From: CAZUVM01 sp964623885
Lineage (GTDB): Bacteria; Verrucomicrobiota; Verrucomicrobiia; Limisphaerales; UBA8199
DNA: 56,750 bases
NCBI GenBank assembly: GCA_964623885.1
Contig: CAZUVM010000035.1
Coordinates: forward strand, 1-56,750
Direction: 5' to 3'
Of the stretch, positions 34,966 to 43,916 are shown piece by piece (position 1 is the first letter of the stretch; every line of letters begins with the position of its first letter). The notes under the pieces were generated by a model, which saw only the letters and a program-made list of their open reading frames with translations, was not told where the DNA came from and searched no databases. Position numbers and translations under genes: made by a program.

Positions 34966-37900
34966 TCTCACGCATCCACATAGGTCATGCCGCACACCCA
35001 GGCAGCCTTGCACGTTCGAACGAAAATCGATCTAACTTCGGGAGTTGTTTGAGGTTTCGGATTTGCGAGTTCCGATGGACAATCTCCTTCATTCTCGTTT
35101 TCTTCTTTGTCCTTTGCAGTTCGTTTGCACAAAGCAATGAAGAGCTGACAACGCTGCGCCAACTCAAAGAGTTGACGCCCCTGCAGGCGAGCGCAGGACC
35201 GGCGGTGCGAGTAAGGGGTGTCGTGCTTTGTTACGATGCCGGGTGGCACCAACTTTATATCAATGACGGCAGGGAAACTCTGTACTTCAATGCCGACGAT
35301 TTTGCCATCCAACCCGCCGTTGGACAGGCAATCGAACTGACCGGCCGCGCTCGCGGCACAAACGTTTTGGAGAATCCCCGACTGACAATGTTAGGGCCAG
35401 CAGCGCTGCCGGCGCCGACGCGTCTGGGTTTTGCGCAGCTGGCTGAAAAGCACGGCGAATGGATAGAAATTAATGGACGCGTAATGGCTGCTGAAACCAC
35501 GCGCGGACGACTGGCGTTACTGCTTCAGGAGAATCAACGCAATTGCCTGGTTTACGTGCTGGGCGGGCCAACCACGAACGATTTTGAGCCGCTGCTGCAG
35601 CGGTCAGTTCGTGTGCGGGGAATTAACGCGAGTCGCACGAAGACGGGCCGGCTTGAGCTGGCGCTCGTTTTTGCGCCCGGTCTCGACGCGGTGACGGTTC
35701 TCGAACCGGCCGGCGCCAAGCTCGCAACCGTGCCCGTTGTCTCCATCGGCAGCCTGCTCAACCGGGAACTCGGTCCGTGGACTAACCAACCTGTTCACGT
35801 CAACGGGCTGGTCGTCTCCTACCTGCCGGGCGAATCGATCGTGATCAAAGATCCGACCGGTGTCATCAACGCTCGAATCATGCAATTGACCGAGTTGCGC
35901 GCCAACGAGCGTGTGGACCTTTGGGGATTCCTGGAAGCAAGCCCCGAGCAGCCTTTGCTCAACTCCGCTTACTTCACCGTCGTACCGGCCCCGCCACAAC
36001 AGCCTGCAGTGCTGCCATCTGCGAGCGTCACTGTTGATGCGCCGGCCACAGTGCTGACGCGCCTTTCAGACATCTCCAAGCTGCACCGTGAAGAAGCCGC
36101 CCAAAGCTTGCCGGTGCGCGCACGCGGGGTCATCACTTACGCCGATCCCGCGTGGCGCAATGGGTTCATTCAGGATAAAACTGAAGCTGTCTTCGTCTAT
36201 CTCAATCCCAGCGCGACCAATCTGGAGCCGGGAGCTTTCGTTGAATTGAGCGGTCAGACCAGTCCGGGCGGGTTCGCGCCGGAGGTGCTGGCTTCGAAGA
36301 TCGAGGTCCTCGGCTACACCAACCTGCCAAACCCTGCGCGGGTGGACCTGCAAGACCTGGCAAACGGTCACCTCGACGCGCATTGGGTGGAAATGGAGGG
36401 AGTTGTCCGGCGGGTCGAAGAGCAGGCCGGCCACGCCAATGTGAGCTTGATGACTTCGCAAGGCCGCTTCAACGTGATTATCCCCGGTTTTGAAAACAAA
36501 CCCCTGCCGACGCATCTGATTGACGCCTTAGTCAGCGTCCAGGGCGCTTGCATTTCCGAGTTGAACGTGAAACGGCAATTGAGCGGGATAACCCTGCACG
36601 TCCCCAGCCTCCAATACGTGAAGATCTTTGAGGCGCCCCCGGCTGATCCTTTTGTTATGCCCGCAAGCCGCATCGACGCGGTCGCCACATTTGATCCGGG
36701 GCGCCTCGCCGGGCGGCGCATTAAAGTCCAGGGAGTCGTTACCTTGCGGCTTCCGGGCCAGGGGTTCATCCTGCAGGATGCGACTGGCGGTTTGCGCGTG
36801 CTGACCCGCCAAACGAATGCAGTCGCCATCGGCGATACTGTCGAGGTCCTGGGGTTCCCGGCGATCGGAGACTTCTCGCCTTTCCTTGAAGAAGGTGTGT
36901 TCCGCCGCAGCGGCAGCGGCCCATTGCCGACTCCGTGCCGCTCAACGGCAGAGCAGATTCTCCTGCACGGAACCAATGACGCCCAGCTCGTGGAAGTTCG
37001 GGCACGATTGCTTCAAAGCGCGCCGCGCTCCGCCAACCCGCAGCTCGTGCTGCAGGATGGCTCGATCATTTTTACGGCGTATCTGCAATCCCGCGATCGC
37101 CCGGGCCCGGCTGCAGCCCTGGCCTCCGGCAGCCTGCTCAGGTTGACGGGGGTTTGTTCCATCCAAGGCGGCGAGACTCATGAACCGGCGGCGTTCCGGC
37201 TGTTGTTGCGGCGGCCTGAAGATATCGAGCTGCTTGAAACACCGCCGTGGTGGACGTCGGGGCATGCTCTGGCGGTCGGCGGTGGGATGATGCTGGCTAT
37301 CATCATAACTTCGGGGTGGGTTGCTTTGCTCCGCCGCCAGGTTAGAACGCAAACCAACCTGATCCGGCAGAAACTGCAGGATGAGGCCGCCCTGGAGGAG
37401 CGCTATCGAAACCTGTTCGAAAACGCGAATGACATTGTGTTTACCCACGACCGCGACGGCTGCCTGACATCCATAAACGAAACGGGCGCCCGGCTGCTTC
37501 AGATGCCGCGTGGGGAATTGCTCGGGCGCCATCTGATCGACCTGGTGGCTCGCGACCAGCAAGCCGCCGCCCGGCAGTGGCTCGAAAGTGTCATGGCCGG
37601 TGCTGCGGCCGGGAACAGCGAATGGGATTTTGTAAGCGCAACTGGTCAGCGCGTGAAACTCGAAATCAGTGCCCGCGTGATCGAGCAAGCCGGAAGGTTT
37701 ATCGAGGTTGAAGGGATCGCGCGCGACATCACCGAACGCAAGCGGCTGGAACGCGAGGTCCTGGAGATTAGTAATCGGGAACAGCGGCGGATCGGGCATG
37801 ATCTGCACGACGGCGTGTGCCAGCAACTCGCCGGGATTGCTTTTATGACGTCAACCCTGGCCGATGAGTTGAGCGAAAAAGGCGTAGCCGAATGCAGCGA

Positions 37901-38444
37901 AGCGGAACGCATAAGCGATATGATCAACCAGGTCATCGATCAAACGCGCGGGGTTGCCCGCGGGCTGTTCCCGGTGCGCCTGGAGGAACACGGGCTGGCC
38001 GTCGCGCTCGACGAATTGGCCGCCAATGCAAGCGAGTTGTTTAAAGTCAACTGCCGCTTTGTGGCTCAGAACTCACCCTCCGCGTGGGAGAATCCCATCG
38101 CACTTCACCTCTACTACATTGCGCTGGAAGCGGTCGCCAATGCCGCCAAACACGGCGGCGCCAGCAATGTCGAAATTACGCTTGAGCCGGCCGGCGACCG
38201 TTATGCGCTCAGGGTGCGCGATGATGGTTGCGGCTTTGTGCCTTCTACGGCGCCCCAGGCCGGCATGGGGCTTAGGATTATGCATTACCGCGCGCGCGTA
38301 ATCTCCGCGTCTTTGAGCTTGCAAAGCCGCCCCGGATTCGGCACGACCGTTTCCTGCCTGTTCCAGCCGGTCTCGCGCGATACCGTCGGAGCGCCGGCAA
38401 TGCAGCAAGCCGCACACGAACCGGCGGCAAAAACACTCGGCTGA
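34962..38444 (+). CDS. Sensor histidine kinase with tandem beta-barrel-like extracytoplasmic modules, PAS and HisKA_3
   Basis: This 1160-residue kinase has a membrane segment at about 41-56. A ~700-residue extracytoplasmic region follows, built of about seven repeats of 70-85 residues starting near 80, 166, 275, 383, 474, 585 and 675. The typical phrase is V-[RK]-[VA]-[RQ]-G-V-[VI]-T, then G-F-I-L-Q-D-x-T-G-G, resembling OB-fold strands. A second helix (about 772-790) precedes a PAS domain (about 812-925), HisKA_3 with phospho-acceptor H949 (RRIGHDLHDGVCQQ) and a HATPase (ANAAKHGGAS, DDGCGF, GMGLRIM). The start at 34962 overlaps the GH20 stop. The partner regulator starts 4 bases after its stop. 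The ligand is unknown, plausibly an amino-sugar product. Confidence 0.9.
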   Translation: MISRIHIGHAAHPGSLARSNENRSNFGSCLRFRICEFRWTISFILVFFFVLCSSFAQSNEELTTLRQLKELTPLQASAGPAVRVRGVVLCYDAGWHQLYINDGRETLYFNADDFAIQPAVGQAIELTGRARGTNVLENPRLTMLGPAALPAPTRLGFAQLAEKHGEWIEINGRVMAAETTRGRLALLLQENQRNCLVYVLGGPTTNDFEPLLQRSVRVRGINASRTKTGRLELALVFAPGLDAVTVLEPAGAKLATVPVVSIGSLLNRELGPWTNQPVHVNGLVVSYLPGESIVIKDPTGVINARIMQLTELRANERVDLWGFLEASPEQPLLNSAYFTVVPAPPQQPAVLPSASVTVDAPATVLTRLSDISKLHREEAAQSLPVRARGVITYADPAWRNGFIQDKTEAVFVYLNPSATNLEPGAFVELSGQTSPGGFAPEVLASKIEVLGYTNLPNPARVDLQDLANGHLDAHWVEMEGVVRRVEEQAGHANVSLMTSQGRFNVIIPGFENKPLPTHLIDALVSVQGACISELNVKRQLSGITLHVPSLQYVKIFEAPPADPFVMPASRIDAVATFDPGRLAGRRIKVQGVVTLRLPGQGFILQDATGGLRVLTRQTNAVAIGDTVEVLGFPAIGDFSPFLEEGVFRRSGSGPLPTPCRSTAEQILLHGTNDAQLVEVRARLLQSAPRSANPQLVLQDGSIIFTAYLQSRDRPGPAAALASGSLLRLTGVCSIQGGETHEPAAFRLLLRRPEDIELLETPPWWTSGHALAVGGGMMLAIIITSGWVALLRRQVRTQTNLIRQKLQDEAALEERYRNLFENANDIVFTHDRDGCLTSINETGARLLQMPRGELLGRHLIDLVARDQQAAARQWLESVMAGAAAGNSEWDFVSATGQRVKLEISARVIEQAGRFIEVEGIARDITERKRLEREVLEISNREQRRIGHDLHDGVCQQLAGIAFMTSTLADELSEKGVAECSEAERISDMINQVIDQTRGVARGLFPVRLEEHGLAVALDELAANASELFKVNCRFVAQNSPSAWENPIALHLYYIALEAVANAAKHGGASNVEITLEPAGDRYALRVRDDGCGFVPSTAPQAGMGLRIMHYRARVISASLSLQSRPGFGTTVSCLFQPVSRDTVGAPAMQQAAHEPAAKTLG

Positions 38445-38448
38445 ACCT

Positions 38449-39117
38449 ATGGCCAAAACCCAATCCGAGAAAAGCCGGATCCTGATCGTTGAGGACCACC
38501 CTTTATTCCGTGAGGGCTTGTGCCAGATGATCAATCGCGATCCGGCGCTGGCGGTATGCGGACAAGTTTCCGATGCGGCCGCGGCACTGCGGGCCGTGAA
38601 CGAGCTCGAACCGGATCTCGTGTTAGTCGACATCACGCTGGAGGGCGGCAATGGAATTGACCTCATCAAGAACCTCAAGGCGAAACACGAAGATTTGCCC
38701 ATTCTGGTCATCTCCATGCACGATGAGTCGCTTTACGCCGAGCGCGCACTGCGCGCGGGCGCCCTTGGCTACCTGATGAAGAACGAGCCCGCCCGGACCG
38801 TAAAAGCAGCCATATTCAAGGTGCTCGGCGGCGATATCTTCCTGAGCCCGAAAATGTCTGGCTCCGTTTTGGCTAAGCTGATGCGGGGCAAGCCGGAAGT
38901 GCCGGTCTCACCCATCGATCTGCTCAGCGACCGCGAGCTGCAGGTATTTCAAATGATTGGCGAGGGCAAACCTACCCGCCTCATCGCCGAAGAATTGGAG
39001 CTGACGATTCCGACCGTGCATTCCTTTCGCAACCGTATCAAGGAGAAGCTGCAATTGAAGCACTCCACCGAAATGATGCTGCACGCGATGCAATGGGTGC
39101 GCGAACGAGGCGCATAA
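38449..39117 (+). CDS. NarL/FixJ-type response regulator
   Basis: This 222-residue regulator has a receiver domain with acidic pocket E15/D16 and phospho-acceptor D61 (LVLVDITLEGG), conserved ISMH and YLMKNEP segments. A LuxR-type DNA-binding domain follows (LSDRELQVFQMIGEGKPTR, then IPTVHSFRNRIKEKLQL). It starts 4 bases after the kinase stop and is the last gene of the symporter-GH20-kinase-regulator operon. It is likely phosphorylated by the upstream kinase. Its DNA targets, possibly its own operon and the GH18 gene, are inferred from position only. Confidence 0.92.
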   Translation: MAKTQSEKSRILIVEDHPLFREGLCQMINRDPALAVCGQVSDAAAALRAVNELEPDLVLVDITLEGGNGIDLIKNLKAKHEDLPILVISMHDESLYAERALRAGALGYLMKNEPARTVKAAIFKVLGGDIFLSPKMSGSVLAKLMRGKPEVPVSPIDLLSDRELQVFQMIGEGKPTRLIAEELELTIPTVHSFRNRIKEKLQLKHSTEMMLHAMQWVRERGA

Positions 39118-39154
39118 CGGTTCCCGGCTTGCGCCCCAACGAACTTCAGTTAAG

Positions 39155-39364
39155 TCAAACCGCGCAACCGGCGCGTTCCTGGCAAGCGTCGCGGGCAGAA
39201 CCGGTTTCGACTTCACTGAGCTGAACCATGGCGTCAGCCATTTCCCGAACTAAAAACGAAATCTCCGAGCGCAGTTTTTGCATCTGCGTCGAGCATTCCG
39301 CGACCCGATCCCCAAGTTCCTGGAGCCGCGTTTTCATACCTGAAAGTTCATTGCTGTCGTGCAT
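39155..39364 (-). CDS. Small hypothetical coiled-coil protein
   Basis: This 69-residue frame is rich in heptad-like Leu/Met spacing (LQELGDRVAECSTQMQKLR, then ISFLVREMADAMVQL), suggesting a short coiled coil. It converges with the response regulator and is not a shadow of another gene. A short inverted repeat (GCTTA ... TAAGC, about 39376-39390) lies just upstream of its ATG. There is no clear ribosome-binding site. No family was recognised, and it may not be a gene. Confidence 0.42.
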   Translation of the reverse strand: MHDSNELSGMKTRLQELGDRVAECSTQMQKLRSEISFLVREMADAMVQLSEVETGSARDACQERAGCAV

Positions 39365-39988
39365 AATTGTAGACGCTTATTCTCTAAGCGATGTTCGGAT
39401 TGAATTCCATAGGGTTTCTATCTCCGTCTGAGGTCTTTAAATAGGCACCCAGGAGAATTTGCGGGTCGAACGCCGGGAGGGGAGCAGACGGCAGAAAGGT
39501 TTGTGGCTTAATTAGGCTTAGTGAGGGCCTGTTCAGCGGCCATTTGATTTTCGAGGGCTTGGTAATCCACACTGCTGTCGTCTATCAGGCCCTTCATCGA
39601 GTTCGTAAACTGGCAGGTTCAAACCGACCAAGTTATCCGGAAAGAAGGGTAATGGTGGGGGAGGGATTCGAGGGATCGGCCCATCCAGGAGCCAAAAGGT
39701 CCCGTATTTGGGGATTGCCGCAGGATTCATTGGGCTCAGGGAGGCGAGCTGAGCTAGGGTTATCGCAGTCCTCCGAGCCTGCTGTATCGCCGAGCTCCGG
39801 CTTCGTCTAGACCTGAGAAGCCGTGTTTCCCAGCGTTCGCAGGCTAGGAAGCCTGCGATACAGCAGGCTCGGAGGACTGGCGCTACCAAGGTTGGGCACA
39901 CGTTCAAGCCACCTATATTTAATTACTCGTCCTGATCCCAGACGTATAACGATCTTTGCTTTTGCACTGAATCCGCCATCTTGGGCGC
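39365..39988. other. 624-bp intergenic region with nested inverted repeat
   Basis: Besides the element at 39766-39879 nothing gene-like is supported. Two overlapping open frames on opposite strands (about 39533-39907) have no recognisable domain and run through the repeat. The promoter of the nadC operon should lie near the right end, but no convincing -35/-10 pair was found. Confidence 0.55.
39766..39879. repeat. Nested inverted-repeat element with perfect 25-bp arms
   Basis: 39766-39790 and 39855-39879 are exact inverted copies over 25 bases. Inside are hairpins at 39798-39823 (7-bp stem) and 39839-39856 (6-bp stem). The right side contains CCTGCGATACAGCAG (39852-39866), identical to 7367-7381 in the element 32 kb away, in the same arrangement after a hairpin. 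This marks both as members of one dispersed family. Confidence 0.88.
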
Positions 39989-40840
39989 GTGGGCCCCTTA
40001 ACCGATGAAGAGATTCGCGAAGTGGTAAGGCTGGCGTTGGCTGAGGACATCGGCAGCGGCGACGTGACTACGCTGGCGACCGTTCCCGAAACGACGCAAA
40101 CCTCCGCCGTCATGCGCGCGCGCGAGCCGTTGGTAGTTGCTGGGCTGGAATTGGCGGCAGCCGCTTTTCGTCAACTTTCAACTGCCGTGAGCGTTCAGGC
40201 CTCCGCTCGCGATGGACAACCCGTCGCCGCCGGTGAACCCCTCCTACAAATTGCCGGGCCAGCCCGGCCCATTCTGAGCGGCGAACGCGTCGCGCTGAAT
40301 TTCATCCAACGTCTTTCCGGCGTCGCTACGCTCACGGCCCAGTTCGTCGCGGCGGTCCGCGGCACTCGCTCTCAGATTCTGGATACACGAAAAACAACCC
40401 CGGGTTGGAGGCGGCTGGAAAAATACGCGGTCAATTGCGGTGGCGGAAAGAACCACCGCGTCGGCCTCTATGACATGGTGCTCATCAAGGACAATCATCT
40501 CGCGGCGCTGCACGGTGAGTCCCCCAACGCCATCGCCGCCGCGGTCGAACGCGCCCGCGCCCAATATCCGCAGCTTAAAATAGAGGTGGAAGCCGACACG
40601 CTCGAGCAAGTCGATCAGGCCCTGGCCGCGGGCGCAAACTTGATCCTCCTCGACAACATGACTCCGCCGCAACTCCGCGTGGCGGTGCAAAAGTGTCAGG
40701 GCTGTGCGCAGACTGAGGCCAGTGGCGGCGTAAGCCTCACCACTGTGCGCGCCATCGCCGAATCAGGCGTCGACTACATTTCCGTGGGCGCGTTGACCCA
40801 TTCCGCCCGTGCTGTAGACATTGGATTGGATTTCGCATGA
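39989..40840 (+). CDS. nadC: Nicotinate-nucleotide diphosphorylase (carboxylating)
   Basis: This 283-residue enzyme converts quinolinate and PRPP to nicotinate mononucleotide in NAD synthesis. The family segments are clear: EDIGSGDVTT, LNFIQRLSGVAT, DTRKTTPGWRRLEKYAV, GGGKNHRVGLYD, IEVEADTLEQ and LILLDNMTP. They include the Arg/Lys/His residues that bind quinolinate and PRPP. The start is GTG at 39989; no ATG in frame lies near. The stop overlaps the birA start (ATGA at 40837-40840). nadA and nadB are not in the window. Confidence 0.94.
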   Translation: MGPLTDEEIREVVRLALAEDIGSGDVTTLATVPETTQTSAVMRAREPLVVAGLELAAAAFRQLSTAVSVQASARDGQPVAAGEPLLQIAGPARPILSGERVALNFIQRLSGVATLTAQFVAAVRGTRSQILDTRKTTPGWRRLEKYAVNCGGGKNHRVGLYDMVLIKDNHLAALHGESPNAIAAAVERARAQYPQLKIEVEADTLEQVDQALAAGANLILLDNMTPPQLRVAVQKCQGCAQTEASGGVSLTTVRAIAESGVDYISVGALTHSARAVDIGLDFA

Positions 40841-41817
40841 GCACCGATTCACAAATCCTTGGCGCGTTGCGCGCGGCCGATGCGGTGTCCGGCGCGGAGT
40901 TGTCACAGCGGCTGGGAATTAGCCGCGCAGCCGTCTGGGCTCGCATTCAGGAGCTTCGCGAGTTGGGATATGACATCGAGGCCAGCCCGCACGAAGGTTA
41001 TCGTTTGGTGAACGCTCCGGACCGTTTGCTCGCTGACGATTTGCTCGCGCGTTTGGATCACGTCCAGACGATCGGGCGCGACATCCGGGTGTTCCAGGAA
41101 ACGACTTCGACCAATGATGTGGTCGAGAAGTTGGCGCGCGACGGAGTTAACGAAGGCGTCGTTGTGTTTGCCGAAGCGCAATCCAAAGGGCGAGGGCGCC
41201 TCGGTCGAAAATGGTTGTCTCCGCCCGGCAAGGGACTTTGGTTTTCGGTTCTGCTCCGGCCCGCATTGCGCCCCCAGGCCGCTACCCAACTTACGGTCGC
41301 CTCCGCCACCGCCCTGCGCCGGGCGATCGCGGCCCAGACCGGGCTGAACCCGGAAATCAAATGGCCCAACGATATCCTGCTTGGCCAGCGCAAAGTCGCC
41401 GGCATTCTTACCGAGCTTAAAGCCGAGTTGGACCGCGTGAATTATCTTATCCTGGGCATCGGTGTGGATGTGAACCTCAGTCCATCCGACTTCCCTCCAG
41501 ACTTGAGCAAAACGGCAACCTCCCTCAGCGCTGAATTGGGTCGGCCCGTATCTCGCGCCGACTTGGCCGTCGCCGTTCTGCGTGAGCTAGACGCCGACTA
41601 TGCCCGGGTAAAAGCCAACGGTTTTGCCGCCATCGCCGAGGAATGGGAGTCCCACTGCACCACCCTGGGCCGAAATGTCTCCATTACTATTGGCGAACGC
41701 CAAATCCGTGGGCGCGCCGAATCCCTTGGTGACGAGGGCGCCCTGTTGTTGCGCACCGAACACGGGCACCTCGAGCGTATCGTCGGCGGCGATGTCACGC
41801 TCGAGAAAAAGGCGTGA
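40837..41817 (+). CDS. birA: Bifunctional biotin ligase / biotin operon repressor
   Basis: This 326-residue protein activates biotin with ATP and attaches it to carboxylases. The ligase signature GRGRLG is at 118-123, with FQETTSTND before it and KWPNDIL after it. An N-terminal winged helix-turn-helix (about 5-60, LSQRLGISRAAVWARI) is present, as in BirA proteins that also repress biotin genes. A C-terminal SH3-like domain completes the protein. It is translationally coupled to nadC, and coaX starts directly after its stop (TGAATG). The genes it may repress are not visible here. Confidence 0.94.
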   Translation: MSTDSQILGALRAADAVSGAELSQRLGISRAAVWARIQELRELGYDIEASPHEGYRLVNAPDRLLADDLLARLDHVQTIGRDIRVFQETTSTNDVVEKLARDGVNEGVVVFAEAQSKGRGRLGRKWLSPPGKGLWFSVLLRPALRPQAATQLTVASATALRRAIAAQTGLNPEIKWPNDILLGQRKVAGILTELKAELDRVNYLILGIGVDVNLSPSDFPPDLSKTATSLSAELGRPVSRADLAVAVLRELDADYARVKANGFAAIAEEWESHCTTLGRNVSITIGERQIRGRAESLGDEGALLLRTEHGHLERIVGGDVTLEKKA

Positions 41818-42576
41818 ATGATTTTATTGCTCGATATCGGAAATACGAACACCCACCTCGGGTTGGCCAGTACGCGGCGAATCATCCGACAGTTGGACAT
41901 CCCCACTCGCGAATGGTTTGGCGGCGCTGCCGTTGCCCGGACGCGGCGTTTGGTTGGCCGCACCGAGCTGGAAGGTGCCGCTCTTTGCAGCGTTGTGCCG
42001 AGGGCGACGCCTTTTGTGCGGCGGGCATTGCGCCGCCAATGGAAACTCTCCTGCCTCGAACTGTCACCCCGCACCTTGCGCGGGGTTGGTATTGATTATC
42101 CTAAACCAAGGACAATTGGCCCCGACCGTCTGGCCAACGCCGTGGCCGCGCGGCGGCGTTTCGGGGCGCCGGTCGTAGTTGTTGATTTCGGCACGGCGGT
42201 GACTTTCGACGTCGTGAACCAAGCCGGCAACTACGTCGGCGGCATCATTGCGCCCGGCCTGGCAGCCATGACCGAGTATCTGCACGAAAAAACCGCATTG
42301 CTGCCTCGCATCCATATCCGGGAGGTGCGTCGCGCGATTGGCAAAAGCACCGAAGAAGCGATGCTGGTGGGAGCCGTCCAGGGTTACCGCGGGTTAATCC
42401 GCGAGCTGGTACGAGAACTGAAACGCGAATTGAAAACCAAACGATTGCCCGTGGTCGCTACCGGCGGCTACGGCCATCTCATCGCCGCTCGCCTGCTCGA
42501 AATCTCCGCGGTCGATCCACTTCTGACCCTCGAAGGCCTTCGCCTGGTGTGGGCAGCACACCATGAAACCGCTTGA
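41818..42576 (+). CDS. coaX: Type III pantothenate kinase
   Basis: This 252-residue enzyme phosphorylates pantothenate, the first step of coenzyme A synthesis. CoaX motifs of the ASKHA fold are present: DIGNTNTHLG (D6), GPDRLANAVAA (from 101), VVDFGTAVTFD (D123) and GGIIAPGL. The length matches the family (about 255). The ATG directly abuts the birA stop, and pairing of birA with coaX is common in bacteria. The sequence at the catalytic sites appears complete. Confidence 0.94.
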   Translation: MILLLDIGNTNTHLGLASTRRIIRQLDIPTREWFGGAAVARTRRLVGRTELEGAALCSVVPRATPFVRRALRRQWKLSCLELSPRTLRGVGIDYPKPRTIGPDRLANAVAARRRFGAPVVVVDFGTAVTFDVVNQAGNYVGGIIAPGLAAMTEYLHEKTALLPRIHIREVRRAIGKSTEEAMLVGAVQGYRGLIRELVRELKRELKTKRLPVVATGGYGHLIAARLLEISAVDPLLTLEGLRLVWAAHHETA

Positions 42577-42609
42577 ATCACCGCGGGTCAACCCCGACAC
42601 TCCGCCCGC

Positions 42610-43413
42610 ATGAACCGCATTGTCGACTGCTTCACGCGGCTGGGACGTGAGCGACGGAAGGGATTTATCGTATATATCGGCGCCGGCGATCCCGACCTCG
42701 AGGCAACTCGCGAACTCGCTTTGGCTTTCGCCGGGGCCGGCGTGGACGTGCTGGAGCTGGGCGTTCCGTTTAGCGACCCGCTCGCCGATGGCTTGGTCAA
42801 CCAGTTGGCGGCTCAACGCGGACTCGAATCGGGCACAACGCCGCTGAAGGTCCTGGAAACCGTCGCAGCGATTCGCAAACATTCACAAATCCCTGTCGTC
42901 CTCTACATCTACTTCAATTTGATCCATCGCTACGGGCTCGAGCGCTTCATCCATGACGCTGCGCGAGCTGGTATAGACGGACTGCTGGTTCTGGATTTGC
43001 CGCCCGAAGAGAGCGGCAATTATGAAGAACTCATGCGGGCTGCAGACCTGTGCAACATCTACCTTGTAGCGCCCACCACCCCTGAGGATCGCATGGAGCT
43101 GATCGTCAAACGCGGCGGCGGCTTCATATATTATATCTCGCGCGAAGGCGTCACCGGGATGCAATCCCGGGTCGCCGATACCATCGCGCAGATGACCGCC
43201 AAAATCCGGGCGCACACCCAGCTGCCCATCGCCGTCGGTTTCGGCATCTCCACGCCCGAACAGGCGCGGCTCGTCGCCCAAAGCGCCGACGCTGTTGTTG
43301 TCGGCAGCGCCATCGTCGATCAAATCGCTCGCCACAGCGAGGACCGCGCCCAGCTCGTGCCTCAAGTAACCGCTTTCGTCAGATCTCTCGCCCAGGCCGT
43401 GAAGTCAGGTTAA
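42610..43413 (+). CDS. trpA: Tryptophan synthase alpha subunit
   Basis: This 267-residue enzyme releases indole from indole-3-glycerol phosphate. The catalytic residues sit at the classical positions: E49 (VLELGVPFSDP) and D60 (LADG). Other TrpA segments are GLLVLDLPPEES, FIYYISREGVTG and VGFGISTPEQA. It is the only trp gene in the window, so trpB must be elsewhere. It lies 33 bases after coaX on the same strand. Its TAA stop overlaps the stop of the convergent gene at 43410. Confidence 0.95.
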   Translation: MNRIVDCFTRLGRERRKGFIVYIGAGDPDLEATRELALAFAGAGVDVLELGVPFSDPLADGLVNQLAAQRGLESGTTPLKVLETVAAIRKHSQIPVVLYIYFNLIHRYGLERFIHDAARAGIDGLLVLDLPPEESGNYEELMRAADLCNIYLVAPTTPEDRMELIVKRGGGFIYYISREGVTGMQSRVADTIAQMTAKIRAHTQLPIAVGFGISTPEQARLVAQSADAVVVGSAIVDQIARHSEDRAQLVPQVTAFVRSLAQAVKSG

Positions 43414-43916
43414 CGCTGTCGAACGACTGCGGACGCCTGGGTCTTAATAGACACCTTTAGTTTTCTTTTTAGGCCATGTTGCAGCTTCATTGTCTGTTTC
43501 AGGAGCGGCAAATGAGCGAGATCTTTTGGCCTGCCGACGAATTTCTTGCTGGCATAAATGCGTTCGAGAGGCAGAACGGCTACGGTGGTCTGGAGCCACT
43601 TGATCCACTTGGCGCGCTGATATTCGTAGCTGAAGCCGCGCAGCCCGTGCACCTCATATAAAAAGTTCACCGTCGAGCCATCACTTAGGTCCACTACGGT
43701 ATTGGCCCGCAAGTCCGCGCCCAGGCGTCGACACAGGTTGAGTATGCGCATGTATTGGCGAGGGGGAAGATCGACCCAAATATCCGTATCGAGCGTGGTA
43801 GCGGGGACGCCCTGCAGAATGGCGCCGCTCATGCCGGCTATTTGAAACCGTATTTTTTCCGCGCGGAGCGCGTAAATAAGCCGTGCGAGCGGAGAAAGTT
43901 CTCGTGCATCTGCCAC
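43410..43916 (-). CDS. Nucleotidyltransferase-like protein
   Basis: This 168-residue protein starts at GTG 43916. Its N-terminus (FQIAGMSGAILQGVPATTLD, then TDIWVD) resembles the pol-beta/MNT nucleotidyltransferase core: G-x-S followed by a D-x-D pair at D43 and D45. The C-terminal part is basic. The gene overlaps a 62-codon gene upstream by 79 bases in another frame. Such small protein/nucleotidyltransferase pairs are sometimes toxin-antitoxin-like (MNT/HEPN or AbiE type), but no HEPN or AbiEi domain is recognised. The function is unproved. Its stop overlaps that of trpA. Confidence 0.68.
   Translation of the reverse strand: MADARELSPLARLIYALRAEKIRFQIAGMSGAILQGVPATTLDTDIWVDLPPRQYMRILNLCRRLGADLRANTVVDLSDGSTVNFLYEVHGLRGFSYEYQRAKWIKWLQTTVAVLPLERIYASKKFVGRPKDLAHLPLLKQTMKLQHGLKRKLKVSIKTQASAVVRQR

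Noticed and set aside
39533..39907. Two opposite-strand open frames in the gap before nadC
   Set aside because: They overlap each other and run through the inverted-repeat element; no domain or start signal supports them.
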